Below are positions 51,385 through 60,927 of a stretch of DNA of 64,000 bases, piece by piece; position 1 is the first letter of the stretch, and each line of letters opens with the position of its first letter. The stretch spans positions 1-64,000 of the forward strand of contig CAJQKV010000023.1 in NCBI GenBank assembly GCA_905479015.1, in the 5' to 3' direction. Origin of the DNA: an uncultured Cyclobacteriaceae bacterium (GTDB lineage Bacteria; Bacteroidota; Bacteroidia; Cytophagales; Cyclobacteriaceae). The notes beneath the pieces were generated by a model that saw only the letters and a list, made by a program, of their open reading frames with translations, made no database searches and was not told the origin of the DNA. Both the position numbers and the translations under genes were made by a program.

Positions 51385-52731
51385 ATGAGCGAAAATCATT
51401 CTATTCACGCGATCTCACCTATAGACGGCCGTTATCACAACAAAGTACAAGTTCTCTCTAACTACTTTTCAGAATTTGCCCTCATCAAATATCGTGTGAA
51501 AGTAGAAATAGAATATTTTATAAGGCTTTGTGAACTGCCCTTACCCCAATTAAAGGATGTCCATCCTGATCAATTTGATGCCTTAAGGAATATCTACAGA
51601 AATTTCACTGAAGCAGATGCCCTGAAAGTCAAAGAAATTGAAGCGGTTACCAATCACGATGTTAAAGCAGTTGAATACTTCATTAAGAAGCATTTTGATA
51701 CCCTTAATTTGGTGTCTTATAAAGAATTCATTCATTTTGGGTTGACCTCTCAAGACATTAATAATACCTCCATTCCCTTATCCGTTAAAGAAGCACTTTC
51801 TGAAACTATTTTACCTCTATTGGATGAATTCATGGCTTTGATAAAGCAATCTGCCGATGTATGGAAAGAGATTCCCTTACTTGCCAAAACCCATGGTCAA
51901 CCAGCGTCCCCTACCAAATTGGGAAAAGAAATTGAAGTTTATCTTATCCGACTCAATGAGCAAATAAAATTATTAAAGCAGGTACCTCATGCCGCTAAAT
52001 TTGGTGGGGCTACGGGTAATTTTAATGCCCACCACGTGGCATATCCTGAGATAGATTGGCATCATTTTGCACATCAATTCGTAAATGATGTCTTGGGACT
52101 TAAGCGGAGCCATCCGACAACTCAAATCGAGCATTATGACCATTTAGCAGCATTATTTGATGCCCTTAAGCGTATTAACACCATACTTATTGACTTAAGT
52201 AGAGACGTCTGGTCCTATGTTTCTATGGGCTATTTTAAGCAAAAAATAATGAAAAATGAGGTGGGCTCTTCTGCCATGCCTCACAAAGTAAATCCCATAG
52301 ATTTTGAGAATGCAGAGGGCAACTTAGGCATGGCCAATGCCTTGTATGAATATCTCGCGGCCAAACTTCCTATATCAAGACTTCAACGAGACTTGACAGA
52401 TTCTACCGTATTAAGAAATATAGGAGTCCCCATGGCACATTCGATGATTTCTTTACACTCATTAGTTAAGGGTTGGAAAAAACTAGAATGTAACGAAGAG
52501 GCTATTAAGGAGGATCTCAATCAAAATTGGGCAGTCGTCGCAGAAGCCATTCAAACGATTTTAAGAAGAGAAGCCTATCCATCTCCCTATGAGGCCTTGA
52601 AAAGCCTGACCCGTAAAAATGAAGTCATTACTGAATCCACCATCCAAGCGTTTATTGAATCTCTTGACATTTCCGAAAATATCAAAGGAGAGTTAAGGGC
52701 TATTACGCCATTCAACTACACAGGACTGTAA
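51385..52731 (+). CDS. purB: Adenylosuccinate lyase
   Basis: 448 residues from the ATG at 51385 (MSENHSIHAISPIDGRY); the frame to 51331 adds 18 residues in front of the family start and overlaps the promoter box. The aspartase-superfamily signature is GSSAMPHKVNPIDFENAEGN. HFGLTSQDINNT and KTHGQPASPTKLG are the other two conserved regions. The enzyme acts twice in purine synthesis, making AICAR and AMP. Its stop codon is immediately followed by the stop codon of convergent pyrB, with no spacer. Confidence 0.95.
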   Translation: MSENHSIHAISPIDGRYHNKVQVLSNYFSEFALIKYRVKVEIEYFIRLCELPLPQLKDVHPDQFDALRNIYRNFTEADALKVKEIEAVTNHDVKAVEYFIKKHFDTLNLVSYKEFIHFGLTSQDINNTSIPLSVKEALSETILPLLDEFMALIKQSADVWKEIPLLAKTHGQPASPTKLGKEIEVYLIRLNEQIKLLKQVPHAAKFGGATGNFNAHHVAYPEIDWHHFAHQFVNDVLGLKRSHPTTQIEHYDHLAALFDALKRINTILIDLSRDVWSYVSMGYFKQKIMKNEVGSSAMPHKVNPIDFENAEGNLGMANALYEYLAAKLPISRLQRDLTDSTVLRNIGVPMAHSMISLHSLVKGWKKLECNEEAIKEDLNQNWAVVAEAIQTILRREAYPSPYEALKSLTRKNEVITESTIQAFIESLDISENIKGELRAITPFNYTGL

Positions 52732-53658
52732 TTATTCTAATTTACCGGCCAATAAATATAAAACAGCCATCCGAATGGCCACGCCATTTTCTACCTGATC
52801 TAATATCAAAGCATTGTCGGCATCTGCCACGCTTGAAGTGATCTCAACACCTCGGTTAATTGGCCCTGGATGCAAAATAATGATCTCTTTATCTAGCGCG
52901 TTGATCATTTCTTTATTCACACCATAGTACAAGCTGTATTCTCGAAGCGATGGAAAGTAAGACCTTTTCTGTCGCTCAAGTTGAATGCGTAAAATATTAG
53001 CGGCATCACACCAATTCAACGCCTTTCGTATGTCTAATTCCACTTTAACGCCCAAGGCACTGATGTATTTTGGTAATAAAGTAGCCGGACCACAAACCAT
53101 CACTTCAGCACCTAATTTTTGTAGGGCAAAAATATTAGATAGCGCTACCCTCGAATGCAGGATATCACCTACTATCACGACCTTTTTACCCGCAATACTG
53201 CCCAAACGTTCCCGAATGGAATATGCGTCTAATAAGGCTTGCGTCGGATGCTCATGCGTTCCATCTCCTGCGTTCACGATCTTTGAATTAACATGTTTAG
53301 CTAAGAAATGAGGGGCTCCCGGACTCGAATGACGAATGACAATCATATCGACCTTCATCGAAAGTATATTATTGACCGTATCTAACAACGTCTCACCCTT
53401 TTTAACTGAGCTGCTAGATGAACTGAAATTGATTACATCGGCACTCAGTCTTTTTTCTGCCAACTCGAAAGACAGTTGGGTTCTTGTCGAGTTTTCAAAA
53501 AAAATATTAGCAATGGTCACATCTCGGAGGGAGGGGACTTTTTTTATCGGTCGATTAATAACATCCTTAAAGTTATCTGCAGTTTCAAAAATTAGCTCTA
53601 TTTCCTCAAGACTTAACTCCTTAATTCCTAGTAGATTGTTTTTTATCAATTGGTTCAT
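52732..53658 (-). CDS. pyrB: Aspartate carbamoyltransferase catalytic chain
   Basis: 308 residues. Carbamoyl phosphate loop FENSTRTQLSFELA, aspartate-side motifs HPTQALLDAYSIRE, ILHPGPINRGVEI and a Q-x-x-x-G-V-A end (ENGVAIRMAVL). It condenses carbamoyl phosphate and aspartate in pyrimidine synthesis. No regulatory chain pyrI is nearby. The start overlaps the pyrR stop by four bases, so pyrR-pyrB are translationally coupled. Confidence 0.95.
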   Translation of the reverse strand: MNQLIKNNLLGIKELSLEEIELIFETADNFKDVINRPIKKVPSLRDVTIANIFFENSTRTQLSFELAEKRLSADVINFSSSSSSVKKGETLLDTVNNILSMKVDMIVIRHSSPGAPHFLAKHVNSKIVNAGDGTHEHPTQALLDAYSIRERLGSIAGKKVVIVGDILHSRVALSNIFALQKLGAEVMVCGPATLLPKYISALGVKVELDIRKALNWCDAANILRIQLERQKRSYFPSLREYSLYYGVNKEMINALDKEIIILHPGPINRGVEITSSVADADNALILDQVENGVAIRMAVLYLLAGKLE

Positions 53659-54200
53659 TCAGCTTCGATATTCATTAACCATATAGAATCATCACCATTT
53701 TGTTCTTTGAGTCCTACTTCGACATATTGCGAAGCCAAGGTGTTGACTTGCTTACCCACATAATTAGCCTCAATGGGTAACTGCCGCGTATGTAACCGAT
53801 CAATTAAAACCAATAATTCTACTTTTTTCGGCCTGCCAAATGAAATCATGGCATCCATGGCGGCCCGTACAGATCTACCTGTAAATAACACATCATCGAC
53901 TAAAATCACGTCTTTACCCTCGATCAAGAAAGGCACGCGCGTTTCACTGGCTTTTTTGGGAATGTCTCGCCTACGAAAATCATCTCTGTGAAAAGTGGTA
54001 TCTAAGTAGCCTACTTCTACTTGACAGCCTTCAAGCTCTTGAATGACTTTTTGAATTCTATTAGCCAAAAATACGCCTCGAGGTTGTAGACCCAATATTA
54101 CCGCCGAAGAAAAATCATTGTGGTTTTCAATAAGATGCTGACACAATCTTTGAATTGTAATTTGAAGAAGTTGGCTATCTAAGAGCAGTCGCTTTTGCAT
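53655..54200 (-). CDS. pyrR: Bifunctional pyr operon regulator/uracil phosphoribosyltransferase
   Basis: 181 residues, the normal PyrR size. PRPP motif VILVDDVLFTGRSVRAAMDA is intact at about 98-117, and the early ILGLQPRGVFLANRI follows the family pattern. In Gram-positive bacteria PyrR binds mRNA leaders to attenuate pyr genes. Here the -7 box leaves a leader of only a few bases, so such attenuation at this promoter is not possible. The enzyme activity (UMP from uracil and PRPP) may be the main role. Confidence 0.93.
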   Translation of the reverse strand: MQKRLLLDSQLLQITIQRLCQHLIENHNDFSSAVILGLQPRGVFLANRIQKVIQELEGCQVEVGYLDTTFHRDDFRRRDIPKKASETRVPFLIEGKDVILVDDVLFTGRSVRAAMDAMISFGRPKKVELLVLIDRLHTRQLPIEANYVGKQVNTLASQYVEVGLKEQNGDDSIWLMNIEAE

Positions 54201-54211
54201 CTGAAATTATG

Positions 54212-54219
54212 CAAATATA
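54212..54219 (-). promoter_or_regulatory. -7 promoter box TATATTTG for pyrR-pyrB
   Basis: Perfect TAnnTTTG on the minus strand, 11 bases before the pyrR ATG at 54200, so transcripts would be nearly leaderless. Confidence 0.55.
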
Positions 54220-54230
54220 AGAGAATATCC

Positions 54231-55772
54231 CTATTTAATATCCTCTTTACCTACATAGTGAATTTTATTTAAGTAAAATATCTCTTTTAATGAGCTGTTC
54301 ATATTCGAAGAAGATAATATTTTCTGCCTCCCAAGAGCTAAAATAAACTGATCATACCATGATACGACAGATTCTATTTCTGGATTTTTCCACATCCATT
54401 TATCCGAATCAACACCCAGCGATACAAGAATCTCAAGCTCATGCTCGACAATCTCTTGACCCTTAAAAATTCTTGCCCTGATCATATTTTTATTTAAGGT
54501 ATAGACTTCAATTCTATTAGAAACAGATAAAAATTCCGCCTTTTTTTCCAAACTCATAAAAAACATATCTTGCATGGGGAAGCTGTGGTCCCAGAGCATA
54601 TTCCCTTCCTCATCAAAGGCCACCGCAAAGGCATGCGTAGAATTAAATCCTGAATTGGAATATGGGATATGATCTGTATTTGAACTAGGTATAAAGGTTT
54701 GAACATCTGTATGTTGGGGATAATACACCTCTCCTGACAAAATAAGCTGTTCTTTGTTTTGTATCATCTCATGAATGATTACGCGATAATTTAAATTTAT
54801 TTTTTTCCCTTCCTCCGTTTTTCTTTTAATGCGCTCCTTTAACTTTTGCATTTGACCTAACCCCATGAATTCGAAAAAATGCTCAAAATAGGCAAATTCA
54901 TAATATTTGAGAAAACTTAGTTGGTCTCCTGTAAATTTGGAAATGAACAAGCCTTTACTCATCCTCGTTCCATTGTTGGAAAAGCTTCCGGCCAAATAAC
55001 GTGAATTTTCTAATGGAGCTATCACCGTTCCGTTGAGTAAATTTCTACCCCGAGTAGCCACTCCCTTATTTTTAAATAATTGTTGATTTTCTCGCGAATA
55101 ACCATAGATGGTTAAACCCAAATTTTTTGTTCTGTTTTTTTCTGCCATTATTACAGAAAAAATACCGCTCAAATCGTCAATTGATATATTCACTATTTCA
55201 TTTTCATTCCCATATATTCCCGGGACTACTTGAGGATTGTTGCTTTTATTAAAGGTCACGACAACAGGTTTATGGTTCGTCGTACCCCCCAAAAGAATGA
55301 AATCATCTAATGCCTCAAAATGTGTTACTTCAATAGGGAAAACCGTAGATAGTTTTTGCTCTTTGGAAGATCCCGTATTTAGATCTATTTTAAAAACCGA
55401 AAAGAGCTCTTTTTCATACTGCTTTCTTGAAAAAAGAAGCTGTACTTGATCTACAGAATGATCCCATCCCAATAATGTATAACCCAAGGGTACTAAAAAC
55501 GGTTTTTCCCAATATACCGTCAAAGCAGTGTCTAGATGTATGAGTGACCCTGCCGATTGAGCATCTCCAAATTTATTGAAATTATTGACCCACAAAACAA
55601 TACCATTCTTTGCGGCATAAATTACATGAACGTCTTGAACCTCATTGGGTATTGGCAAAATAAATTGTGCCGTATTGACCAAATAACCCCCCGAAGCAGC
55701 TTGAATATCCATTTGAGCTTTCACCACCATGGTTATTAGGAAAATATATATATAAATAGCAACTCTTAGCAT
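54231..55772 (-). CDS. Secreted protein of unknown function
   Basis: 513 residues. Signal peptide to about 19 (VAIYIYIFLITMVVKAQ). The rest is beta-rich with spaced segments such as VHVIYAAKNGIVLWVN, GYTLLGWDHSVDQVQLLFS and ILSGEVYYPQ, suggesting a beta-propeller or similar repeat fold. No catalytic motif or known family seen. It lies 30 bases upstream of pyrR on the same strand, but pyrR has its own promoter. Confidence 0.65.
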   Translation of the reverse strand: MLRVAIYIYIFLITMVVKAQMDIQAASGGYLVNTAQFILPIPNEVQDVHVIYAAKNGIVLWVNNFNKFGDAQSAGSLIHLDTALTVYWEKPFLVPLGYTLLGWDHSVDQVQLLFSRKQYEKELFSVFKIDLNTGSSKEQKLSTVFPIEVTHFEALDDFILLGGTTNHKPVVVTFNKSNNPQVVPGIYGNENEIVNISIDDLSGIFSVIMAEKNRTKNLGLTIYGYSRENQQLFKNKGVATRGRNLLNGTVIAPLENSRYLAGSFSNNGTRMSKGLFISKFTGDQLSFLKYYEFAYFEHFFEFMGLGQMQKLKERIKRKTEEGKKINLNYRVIIHEMIQNKEQLILSGEVYYPQHTDVQTFIPSSNTDHIPYSNSGFNSTHAFAVAFDEEGNMLWDHSFPMQDMFFMSLEKKAEFLSVSNRIEVYTLNKNMIRARIFKGQEIVEHELEILVSLGVDSDKWMWKNPEIESVVSWYDQFILALGRQKILSSSNMNSSLKEIFYLNKIHYVGKEDIK

Positions 55773-56094
55773 CTATTATGTGCTTAAATAATGACCCCAT
55801 ACTCCCCTTATTAAAATCATAACATTGGCCATCGGTGGCAGCCTGAACTCCTGGTCGATCATTTTCACCCTATCAATATAAAGCTCAATACTTTTTGTCC
55901 TTCGTATTTAGTTAGATGTCATCACAACCTAAATTAGGATAACACCAAGATGCCTTACTTTTTAACGTCAAGCAGGGACAACGCAGTGAAAGAATCATTT
56001 AAAGTTAGTCAACCCTCATTTTGAATACCTATTTTATCCCTCAGAAAATAAAAAAGCATTTCAAATGGCTATCTTTACGCAGCGAAATAATTTT
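55773..56094. other. Intergenic region of 322 bp between divergent genes
   Basis: No gene recognised; only short open frames. The frame of the following GT9 gene extends back to 56065, but the family start is at 56095. No strong hairpin or RNA gene seen. Confidence 0.5.
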
Positions 56095-57108
56095 ATGAAA
56101 ATATTAATTCTTAGGTTTTCCTCTATTGGTGATATCATCCTAACCACTCCCGTAATTAGGGCATTAAAAACACAAATTGATGATGTGAAAATCCATTTTG
56201 CAACCAAAGAACGATATGCTAAACTACTTGAAGAAAATCCATATATAGATCAAATTCATCAATTGATAAATAAAGAAAGTGATCTAATAACCGAATTAAA
56301 AGCAGAAAAATTTGACCTCATCATTGACCTACATCACAACTTAAGAACTTGGTTAATTCAAAAAAGATTGGGAGTCAAAGCTTATAAATATGATAAGCTT
56401 AATATCAAAAAATGGTTGTATACTAACCTTAAAATTGATCGATTACCCAATTTACATATCGTAGATCGATACCTGGCCACACTGGCTCCATTACATATCA
56501 AACCTGACACCTTAGGCTTAGATTTCTTCATCCCTGAAAAAGATGAGGTTCAAAATAACTGGCTCCCAATTACCCATCAAAATGGATATATTGCTGTAGT
56601 GATTGGTGCCACATACCATACCAAAAGACTGCCACCTAATCGTTTAATTGAATTATGTGATCGCATCAACCAACCCATCATCTTGCTAGGAGATGAATAT
56701 GATAGATCCATAGGTGATCAAATTTATCGTTTTTTTGAAAAAAATAGCACTCAGTCACTTAATGAAGAAGATATCAGACTAAAACTTGGAAAAAAAGCAG
56801 TCGTATTCAATGCTTGCGGCAAATTCAATTTGAATCAATCTGCTTCAATAATCAAAAATGCAAATTTTGTTTTTACACATGACACTGGGCTAATGCATGT
56901 TGCTGCCGCGTTTAAAAAGCACATCTTCTCTATTTGGGGTAATACCACACCAAAGTTTGGTATGTATCCCTACCGGACTACCTTCGTCGTTTTTGAAAAT
57001 ACACAACTTAAATGTCGCCCTTGTTCTAAAATTGGTTTTGAAAAATGTCCAAAAAATCACTTCAAATGCATGAACAATTTGACCTTTGATTTTTATCTGC
57101 CCAATTAA
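56095..57108 (+). CDS. Glycosyltransferase family 9 (heptosyltransferase-like)
   Basis: 337 residues from the ATG at 56095 (MKILILRFSSIGDIILTTPV, the GT9 N-terminus); the ATG at 56065 would add 10 residues ahead of the family start. NACGKFNLNQSASIIKNANF and FTHDTGLMHVAAAFKK form the donor-binding half, and the end has the Cys-rich LKCRPCSKIGFEKCPKNHFKC. Cytoplasmic face, LPS core or related glycan assembly. It resembles, but is not identical to, the GT9 at 2244. The TIGR03032 gene follows 31 bases later. Confidence 0.85.
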   Translation: MKILILRFSSIGDIILTTPVIRALKTQIDDVKIHFATKERYAKLLEENPYIDQIHQLINKESDLITELKAEKFDLIIDLHHNLRTWLIQKRLGVKAYKYDKLNIKKWLYTNLKIDRLPNLHIVDRYLATLAPLHIKPDTLGLDFFIPEKDEVQNNWLPITHQNGYIAVVIGATYHTKRLPPNRLIELCDRINQPIILLGDEYDRSIGDQIYRFFEKNSTQSLNEEDIRLKLGKKAVVFNACGKFNLNQSASIIKNANFVFTHDTGLMHVAAAFKKHIFSIWGNTTPKFGMYPYRTTFVVFENTQLKCRPCSKIGFEKCPKNHFKCMNNLTFDFYLPN

Positions 57109-57139
57109 ATAATTTCGTAAATCAACTTCCAAAAGAAAA

Positions 57140-58213
57140 ATGTCCAACATCGATAAACCTTTCTTCTTTTACTCTGAAAATTTCCCAAAAACCCTGAACA
57201 GAATCAAAGCAACACTGGTATTCAGTACCTATCAAGCAGGGAAATTGATTTTCATCAGTTCCTTAAATGGAAAAACAATCATAAAATATGCAAAAAGCTT
57301 CAAAAGGCCTATGGGTATTGCCATTGATAAAAATAAGATGAAACTAGCCGTGGCCAGTAGAACTTCTATCCAAGTCTTTGCAAGTAATAAAGTTTTAGCA
57401 CTTTCTTATCCTGAGAAAAAAAGCAGGTATGATCAACTTTTTATTCCGCAAGTGAAATACCACACAGGTTATTTGGATACCCATGAAATTGAGTTTGGAA
57501 CAAACAGTGAGCTGTATTTCATCAACACCATGTTTTCCTGTATCAGTAAAGTAAGTGCTGATAAACATTTTGAAATGTATTGGAAACCCGATTTTATTAC
57601 TGAGCTTTTACCAGAGGACAGGTGCCATTTAAATGGTATGGCCATGAAAAATGGAAAACCTGCTTTTGTCACAATGTTTGATACCACCAATACCTATTTT
57701 GGATGGAAAAAAACACCCAAAGAAACCGGTTTATTAGTAGAGGTAGAGACTGGAAAAATATTACTAGATCAATTGGCTATGCCGCATTCACCGGTATATT
57801 TTGATGATAAAATTTATTTTCTCCTTTCCGGAACAGGTGAAATCAAGTGTTATGATTTGAAGACTGAAAAAGTGACTCTTATTTCCAAAATAGATAGTTT
57901 TCTAAGAGGAATGGTGGTTCATGATGATTTTTTAATTGTAGGTACTTCTAAATTGAGAGAAGAGACGACGACCTTCAAAGGGCTACCTTTTTCTGCAGAG
58001 GACAGTTATTGTGGTATTTATATTCTTAACCGTACCACGGGAAAACCCATGGGAGGTATATCCTATACAGATAATATTAGAGAAATATTTTCCTTAAAAT
58101 TGTTATTCGATGTTCAAGTTCCAGGCATTTTGGTTGAGAATGACGAATACCATGATAAAAGCATCATGGCCGACCCCAATCTGAATTTTTGGATAAAGCA
58201 GAAAAAATTGTAA
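57140..58213 (+). CDS. TIGR03032/DUF4915 family protein
   Basis: 357 residues, no signal peptide. STYQAGKLIFISSLNGK, FKRPMGIAID and HLNGMAMKNGKPAFVTMFDT, together with AMPHSPVYFDDKIYFLLSGTG, follow the TIGR03032 pattern: a beta-propeller-like fold. Function unknown. Placed directly after a GT9 gene, so a role in glycan or surface structure is possible; this is context only. Confidence 0.75.
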   Translation: MSNIDKPFFFYSENFPKTLNRIKATLVFSTYQAGKLIFISSLNGKTIIKYAKSFKRPMGIAIDKNKMKLAVASRTSIQVFASNKVLALSYPEKKSRYDQLFIPQVKYHTGYLDTHEIEFGTNSELYFINTMFSCISKVSADKHFEMYWKPDFITELLPEDRCHLNGMAMKNGKPAFVTMFDTTNTYFGWKKTPKETGLLVEVETGKILLDQLAMPHSPVYFDDKIYFLLSGTGEIKCYDLKTEKVTLISKIDSFLRGMVVHDDFLIVGTSKLREETTTFKGLPFSAEDSYCGIYILNRTTGKPMGGISYTDNIREIFSLKLLFDVQVPGILVENDEYHDKSIMADPNLNFWIKQKKL

Positions 58214-58218
58214 ATTTG
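58211..58218 (+). promoter_or_regulatory. -7 promoter box TAAATTTG
   Basis: Perfect TAnnTTTG that overlaps the stop codon of the TIGR03032 gene and lies 28 bases before the ATG of the lipoprotein gene at 58247. Confidence 0.6.
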
Positions 58219-58246
58219 TCATGACAAAACATCAAATTTATTAGTA

Positions 58247-58717
58247 ATGAAGCATAATCTCAAATACTTAGCCCCTGCAGCGGCAGTAACCACTCTTTTC
58301 TTGTTAGGCTGTGGAGACGATGAGGCGACACCTGATTGTACAGGTGATGAAGCACTTTTAGGAGGCAGCTGGCAACTATTGAAAGAAGATGGTGTAACGA
58401 TTAACGGAAAGATAGAGACCAATGATATTGGAGAAGAGTATACCTACGCGCTTGTTTATACATTTGAGTGTGGTGGCGATTTTAAAATTAGACAAGTTTT
58501 TTCATATTCCGATGATCCACAAAATCCTGTCAATGATTTATATGAAGGTACTTGGGAGTTTGATTCAGCAGATGAAACTATCTCTATCGGCTGGACGAGT
58601 GGATACCAAGATGTCTATGAGTGGGATTTTGAAATTGATGTTGTTAGTGAAACTCTATTAAAAGGTACCTTATACACCGAGGCGGATACTGTTCTCCAAG
58701 AGTTCAGTAAGCTATAA
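58247..58717 (+). CDS. Lipocalin-like lipoprotein
   Basis: 156 residues. Lipobox TLFLLGC with Cys22. The mature part starts with LLGGSWQLLKEDGVTING and shows the repeated beta-strands W-x-L and GTWEFDSADETI typical of lipocalin-like DUF proteins of Bacteroidota. Acidic. Function unknown. Own promoter and terminator. Confidence 0.8.
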   Translation: MKHNLKYLAPAAAVTTLFLLGCGDDEATPDCTGDEALLGGSWQLLKEDGVTINGKIETNDIGEEYTYALVYTFECGGDFKIRQVFSYSDDPQNPVNDLYEGTWEFDSADETISIGWTSGYQDVYEWDFEIDVVSETLLKGTLYTEADTVLQEFSKL

Positions 58718-58731
58718 CAAAAGTATTCTGC

Positions 58732-58769
58732 AAAAAAACCTGAAATGATCATTCATTTCAGGTTTTTTT
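58732..58769 (+). terminator. Rho-independent terminator of the lipoprotein gene
   Basis: CCTGAAATGA, loop TCAT, TCATTTCAGG, flanked by seven A and seven T, which extend the stem to 17 pairs. Confidence 0.93.
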
Positions 58770-58837
58770 GGTTTAATACGAACGCCTATTAATTGCGGAT
58801 ACCTATTTGTAATATGGGTTTTAATGAAATTTAATTC

Positions 58838-59356
58838 ATGAAAACACTCTACATCGTTAGGCATGCTAAATCATCTTGGCATTTCAATGTGCTCAAAGAT
58901 CACGATCGCCCCCTAGGAAGCAGAGGAAGGAAACAAGTCCTAAAGATGGGGAAACACCTAGCTAAATATGTAAAACCGCCCGATCAAATCATCACTAGTC
59001 CAGCCAGCAGGGCGTTTTATACAGCCTTATTCGTGGGGGACGCATGGGGCATCGACGAAAACAAACTTACATTGAATGATGCCCTTTATCATGCCAATCA
59101 ACAAACATTGTTAGACATGATTAGAAGCACTCGTGAAACTGATGTTTTAGCCATTTTTGGTCATAATCCAGGATTGACCTCGTTGATCAATTGCTTTCAT
59201 ATCAATGGTATAGATAATTTGCCTACCTGTGGTGTCATGGGATTTACTTTGGATATCGAAAATTGGAGGGATCTCAATTCGGCTCGCTTGACACCTAAAT
59301 TCTACTACACCCCCCGATCCATTGAGGAAGATCCCCCTCCTAAAGAAGCTAACTAA
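58838..59356 (+). CDS. SixA-type histidine phosphatase
   Basis: 172 residues. The catalytic RHA motif is IVRHAKSSW (His9), then DHDRPLGSRGRKQ, ITSPASRAFYTA and the late His in IFGHNPGLTSL. This is the SixA subfamily of the phosphoglycerate mutase-like superfamily, which in E. coli dephosphorylates His-containing phosphotransfer proteins. Target here unknown. Confidence 0.9.
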   Translation: MKTLYIVRHAKSSWHFNVLKDHDRPLGSRGRKQVLKMGKHLAKYVKPPDQIITSPASRAFYTALFVGDAWGIDENKLTLNDALYHANQQTLLDMIRSTRETDVLAIFGHNPGLTSLINCFHINGIDNLPTCGVMGFTLDIENWRDLNSARLTPKFYYTPRSIEEDPPPKEAN

Positions 59357-59366
59357 ATGGGGCGAA

Positions 59367-60818
59367 TTATTCCGTTTCCCAACGCCAATCACCACCAATC
59401 ATTAATTTTTCTTTTAAGTTATTATCTATCATAAACTGTCTGGTAGTTTCGCTGTCCATCTTCGTGGCAGGTAACTTGTCCGCATCGGCCAAAGCATATA
59501 ACATCATGGTTCCAAATCGGGAAGTATTGGTGATGTGGGACTCATTAACCAGATCAAAATCGTCACAATCAGAGTGATAACAACCATAAATAGACGGGTC
59601 TAAATCAGAGATCACACCTAGAATCGGCACGCCTTCTAACATAAACATCTGATGGTCACTATGTAACCCTGAACGGTTTGAAAAGCTTCCATCATAGGCG
59701 GTATCAATTTGCTGTAACTCCATATTCAGCTTCGTAAAAAAATTCATATCAGCTATTCTTCCACCCGCATTGATGCCTTTGGGATTCCCTGACATATCCA
59801 GATTAAACATGTATTTGATTTGATCCATAGCACCTGCTTGATTGAACAAATCTACCATATATCGCGAACCAAATAATCCCTGTTCCTCTCCCATGAACAG
59901 CACAAATTTTAGGGTTCGTTTGGGTTGCAGTCCATTGGCCATAAAAGCCCTAGCAATATCCAAAACAGCAAAGGAACCAATCCCATTGTCGATGGCTCCT
60001 GTCGCTAAATCCCAAGAATCTAAGTGCCCCCCCAATACAATAATTTCATCAGGTAATGTCGATCCCCTCAAGGTAGCCACCACATTTCGCGCATTGATCA
60101 AATCACTATTATTGGTCATCTCAATGCTGGCCGTAACCTCTTGTACTTTGAGCTTCTCTTTGAGCGCAAATCCATCTTCTTTACCTATGCATACCGCAGG
60201 TATATCCAACATTTCCCCCGTTACCGAAGCAGTGCCCGTAAGTAAAACACCCCCTGCTACTTGATTAATAATAATAACTCCAGTCGCACCATATTGAATG
60301 GCTAATGCAGTTTTTTCACTTCTGTGAAGATTATTCAAGTCGGCTTCACTATCTGGCAAGATGGATATATAAACCAAGGCAATTTTATCTTTCACAGCCT
60401 CTGGAGAGGCCAGATAATCTAAAGCTAATCCATTGCCCATATCTACTACCTGACCCGACACGCTGGACACCACGGGGGCATGTCCTAAAGTAACCACAGC
60501 CGTAGTGACTCCGTCAAGACTCAATGACACATCTCCTCGTGACCAGGCTTCTACCTCGAAAGGCTGATAGGCTACATCCTCAAAGCCATAAGATCTGAAT
60601 TTTTCATACACATAAGTTTCTGCCTGAGCTCCATTAGTGGAACCCGTCAAACGATGACCAATGGTCGCCGTAGCGTCTCCTAATGTGGCATAAGCCTGAG
60701 CATTGGCTTTTACTTCTGTATCTATGCGTTGAAAAGTTTGAATCCGCGTCTCGTGGGTGGGTGAGCAAGCGATCAAAGAGAAAATGATAAGACCTCCAAG
60801 GATTATATCTCTATTCAT
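59367..60818 (-). CDS. M28 family metallopeptidase, lipoprotein
   Basis: 483 residues. Lipobox LIIFSLIACS, Cys18. A PA-like insert (about 130-220) precedes the peptidase core: GGHLDSWDLATGAIDNG (His and bridging Asp), GEEQGLFGSRYM (Glu pair) and CYHSDCDDFD (late His), which is a complete di-zinc site. It is an exported aminopeptidase or carboxypeptidase of the glutamate carboxypeptidase II type. It converges with the sixA gene. Confidence 0.9.
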   Translation of the reverse strand: MNRDIILGGLIIFSLIACSPTHETRIQTFQRIDTEVKANAQAYATLGDATATIGHRLTGSTNGAQAETYVYEKFRSYGFEDVAYQPFEVEAWSRGDVSLSLDGVTTAVVTLGHAPVVSSVSGQVVDMGNGLALDYLASPEAVKDKIALVYISILPDSEADLNNLHRSEKTALAIQYGATGVIIINQVAGGVLLTGTASVTGEMLDIPAVCIGKEDGFALKEKLKVQEVTASIEMTNNSDLINARNVVATLRGSTLPDEIIVLGGHLDSWDLATGAIDNGIGSFAVLDIARAFMANGLQPKRTLKFVLFMGEEQGLFGSRYMVDLFNQAGAMDQIKYMFNLDMSGNPKGINAGGRIADMNFFTKLNMELQQIDTAYDGSFSNRSGLHSDHQMFMLEGVPILGVISDLDPSIYGCYHSDCDDFDLVNESHITNTSRFGTMMLYALADADKLPATKMDSETTRQFMIDNNLKEKLMIGGDWRWETE

Positions 60819-60837
60819 AATATAAAATTTTTCTCTT

Positions 60838-60845
60838 CAAAGATA
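60838..60845 (-). promoter_or_regulatory. -7 promoter box TATCTTTG for the M28 peptidase gene
   Basis: Perfect TAnnTTTG on the minus strand, 19 bases before the ATG at 60818. Confidence 0.55.
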
Positions 60846-60909
60846 ATCATGAAGACTTATCAGGCATGGTCACCGACTTTTTTAGACTTTTAATTTACAT
60901 GAATGGTTA

Positions 60910-60927
60910 AAAGACGCCGACGTCTTT
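60910..60927 (-). terminator. Possible terminator of the AlkB-like gene
   Basis: Perfect 7-bp stem AAAGACG/CGTCTTT with a four-base loop. On the minus strand it is followed by only four T. It lies about 250 bases after the AlkB-like stop. Confidence 0.35.
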
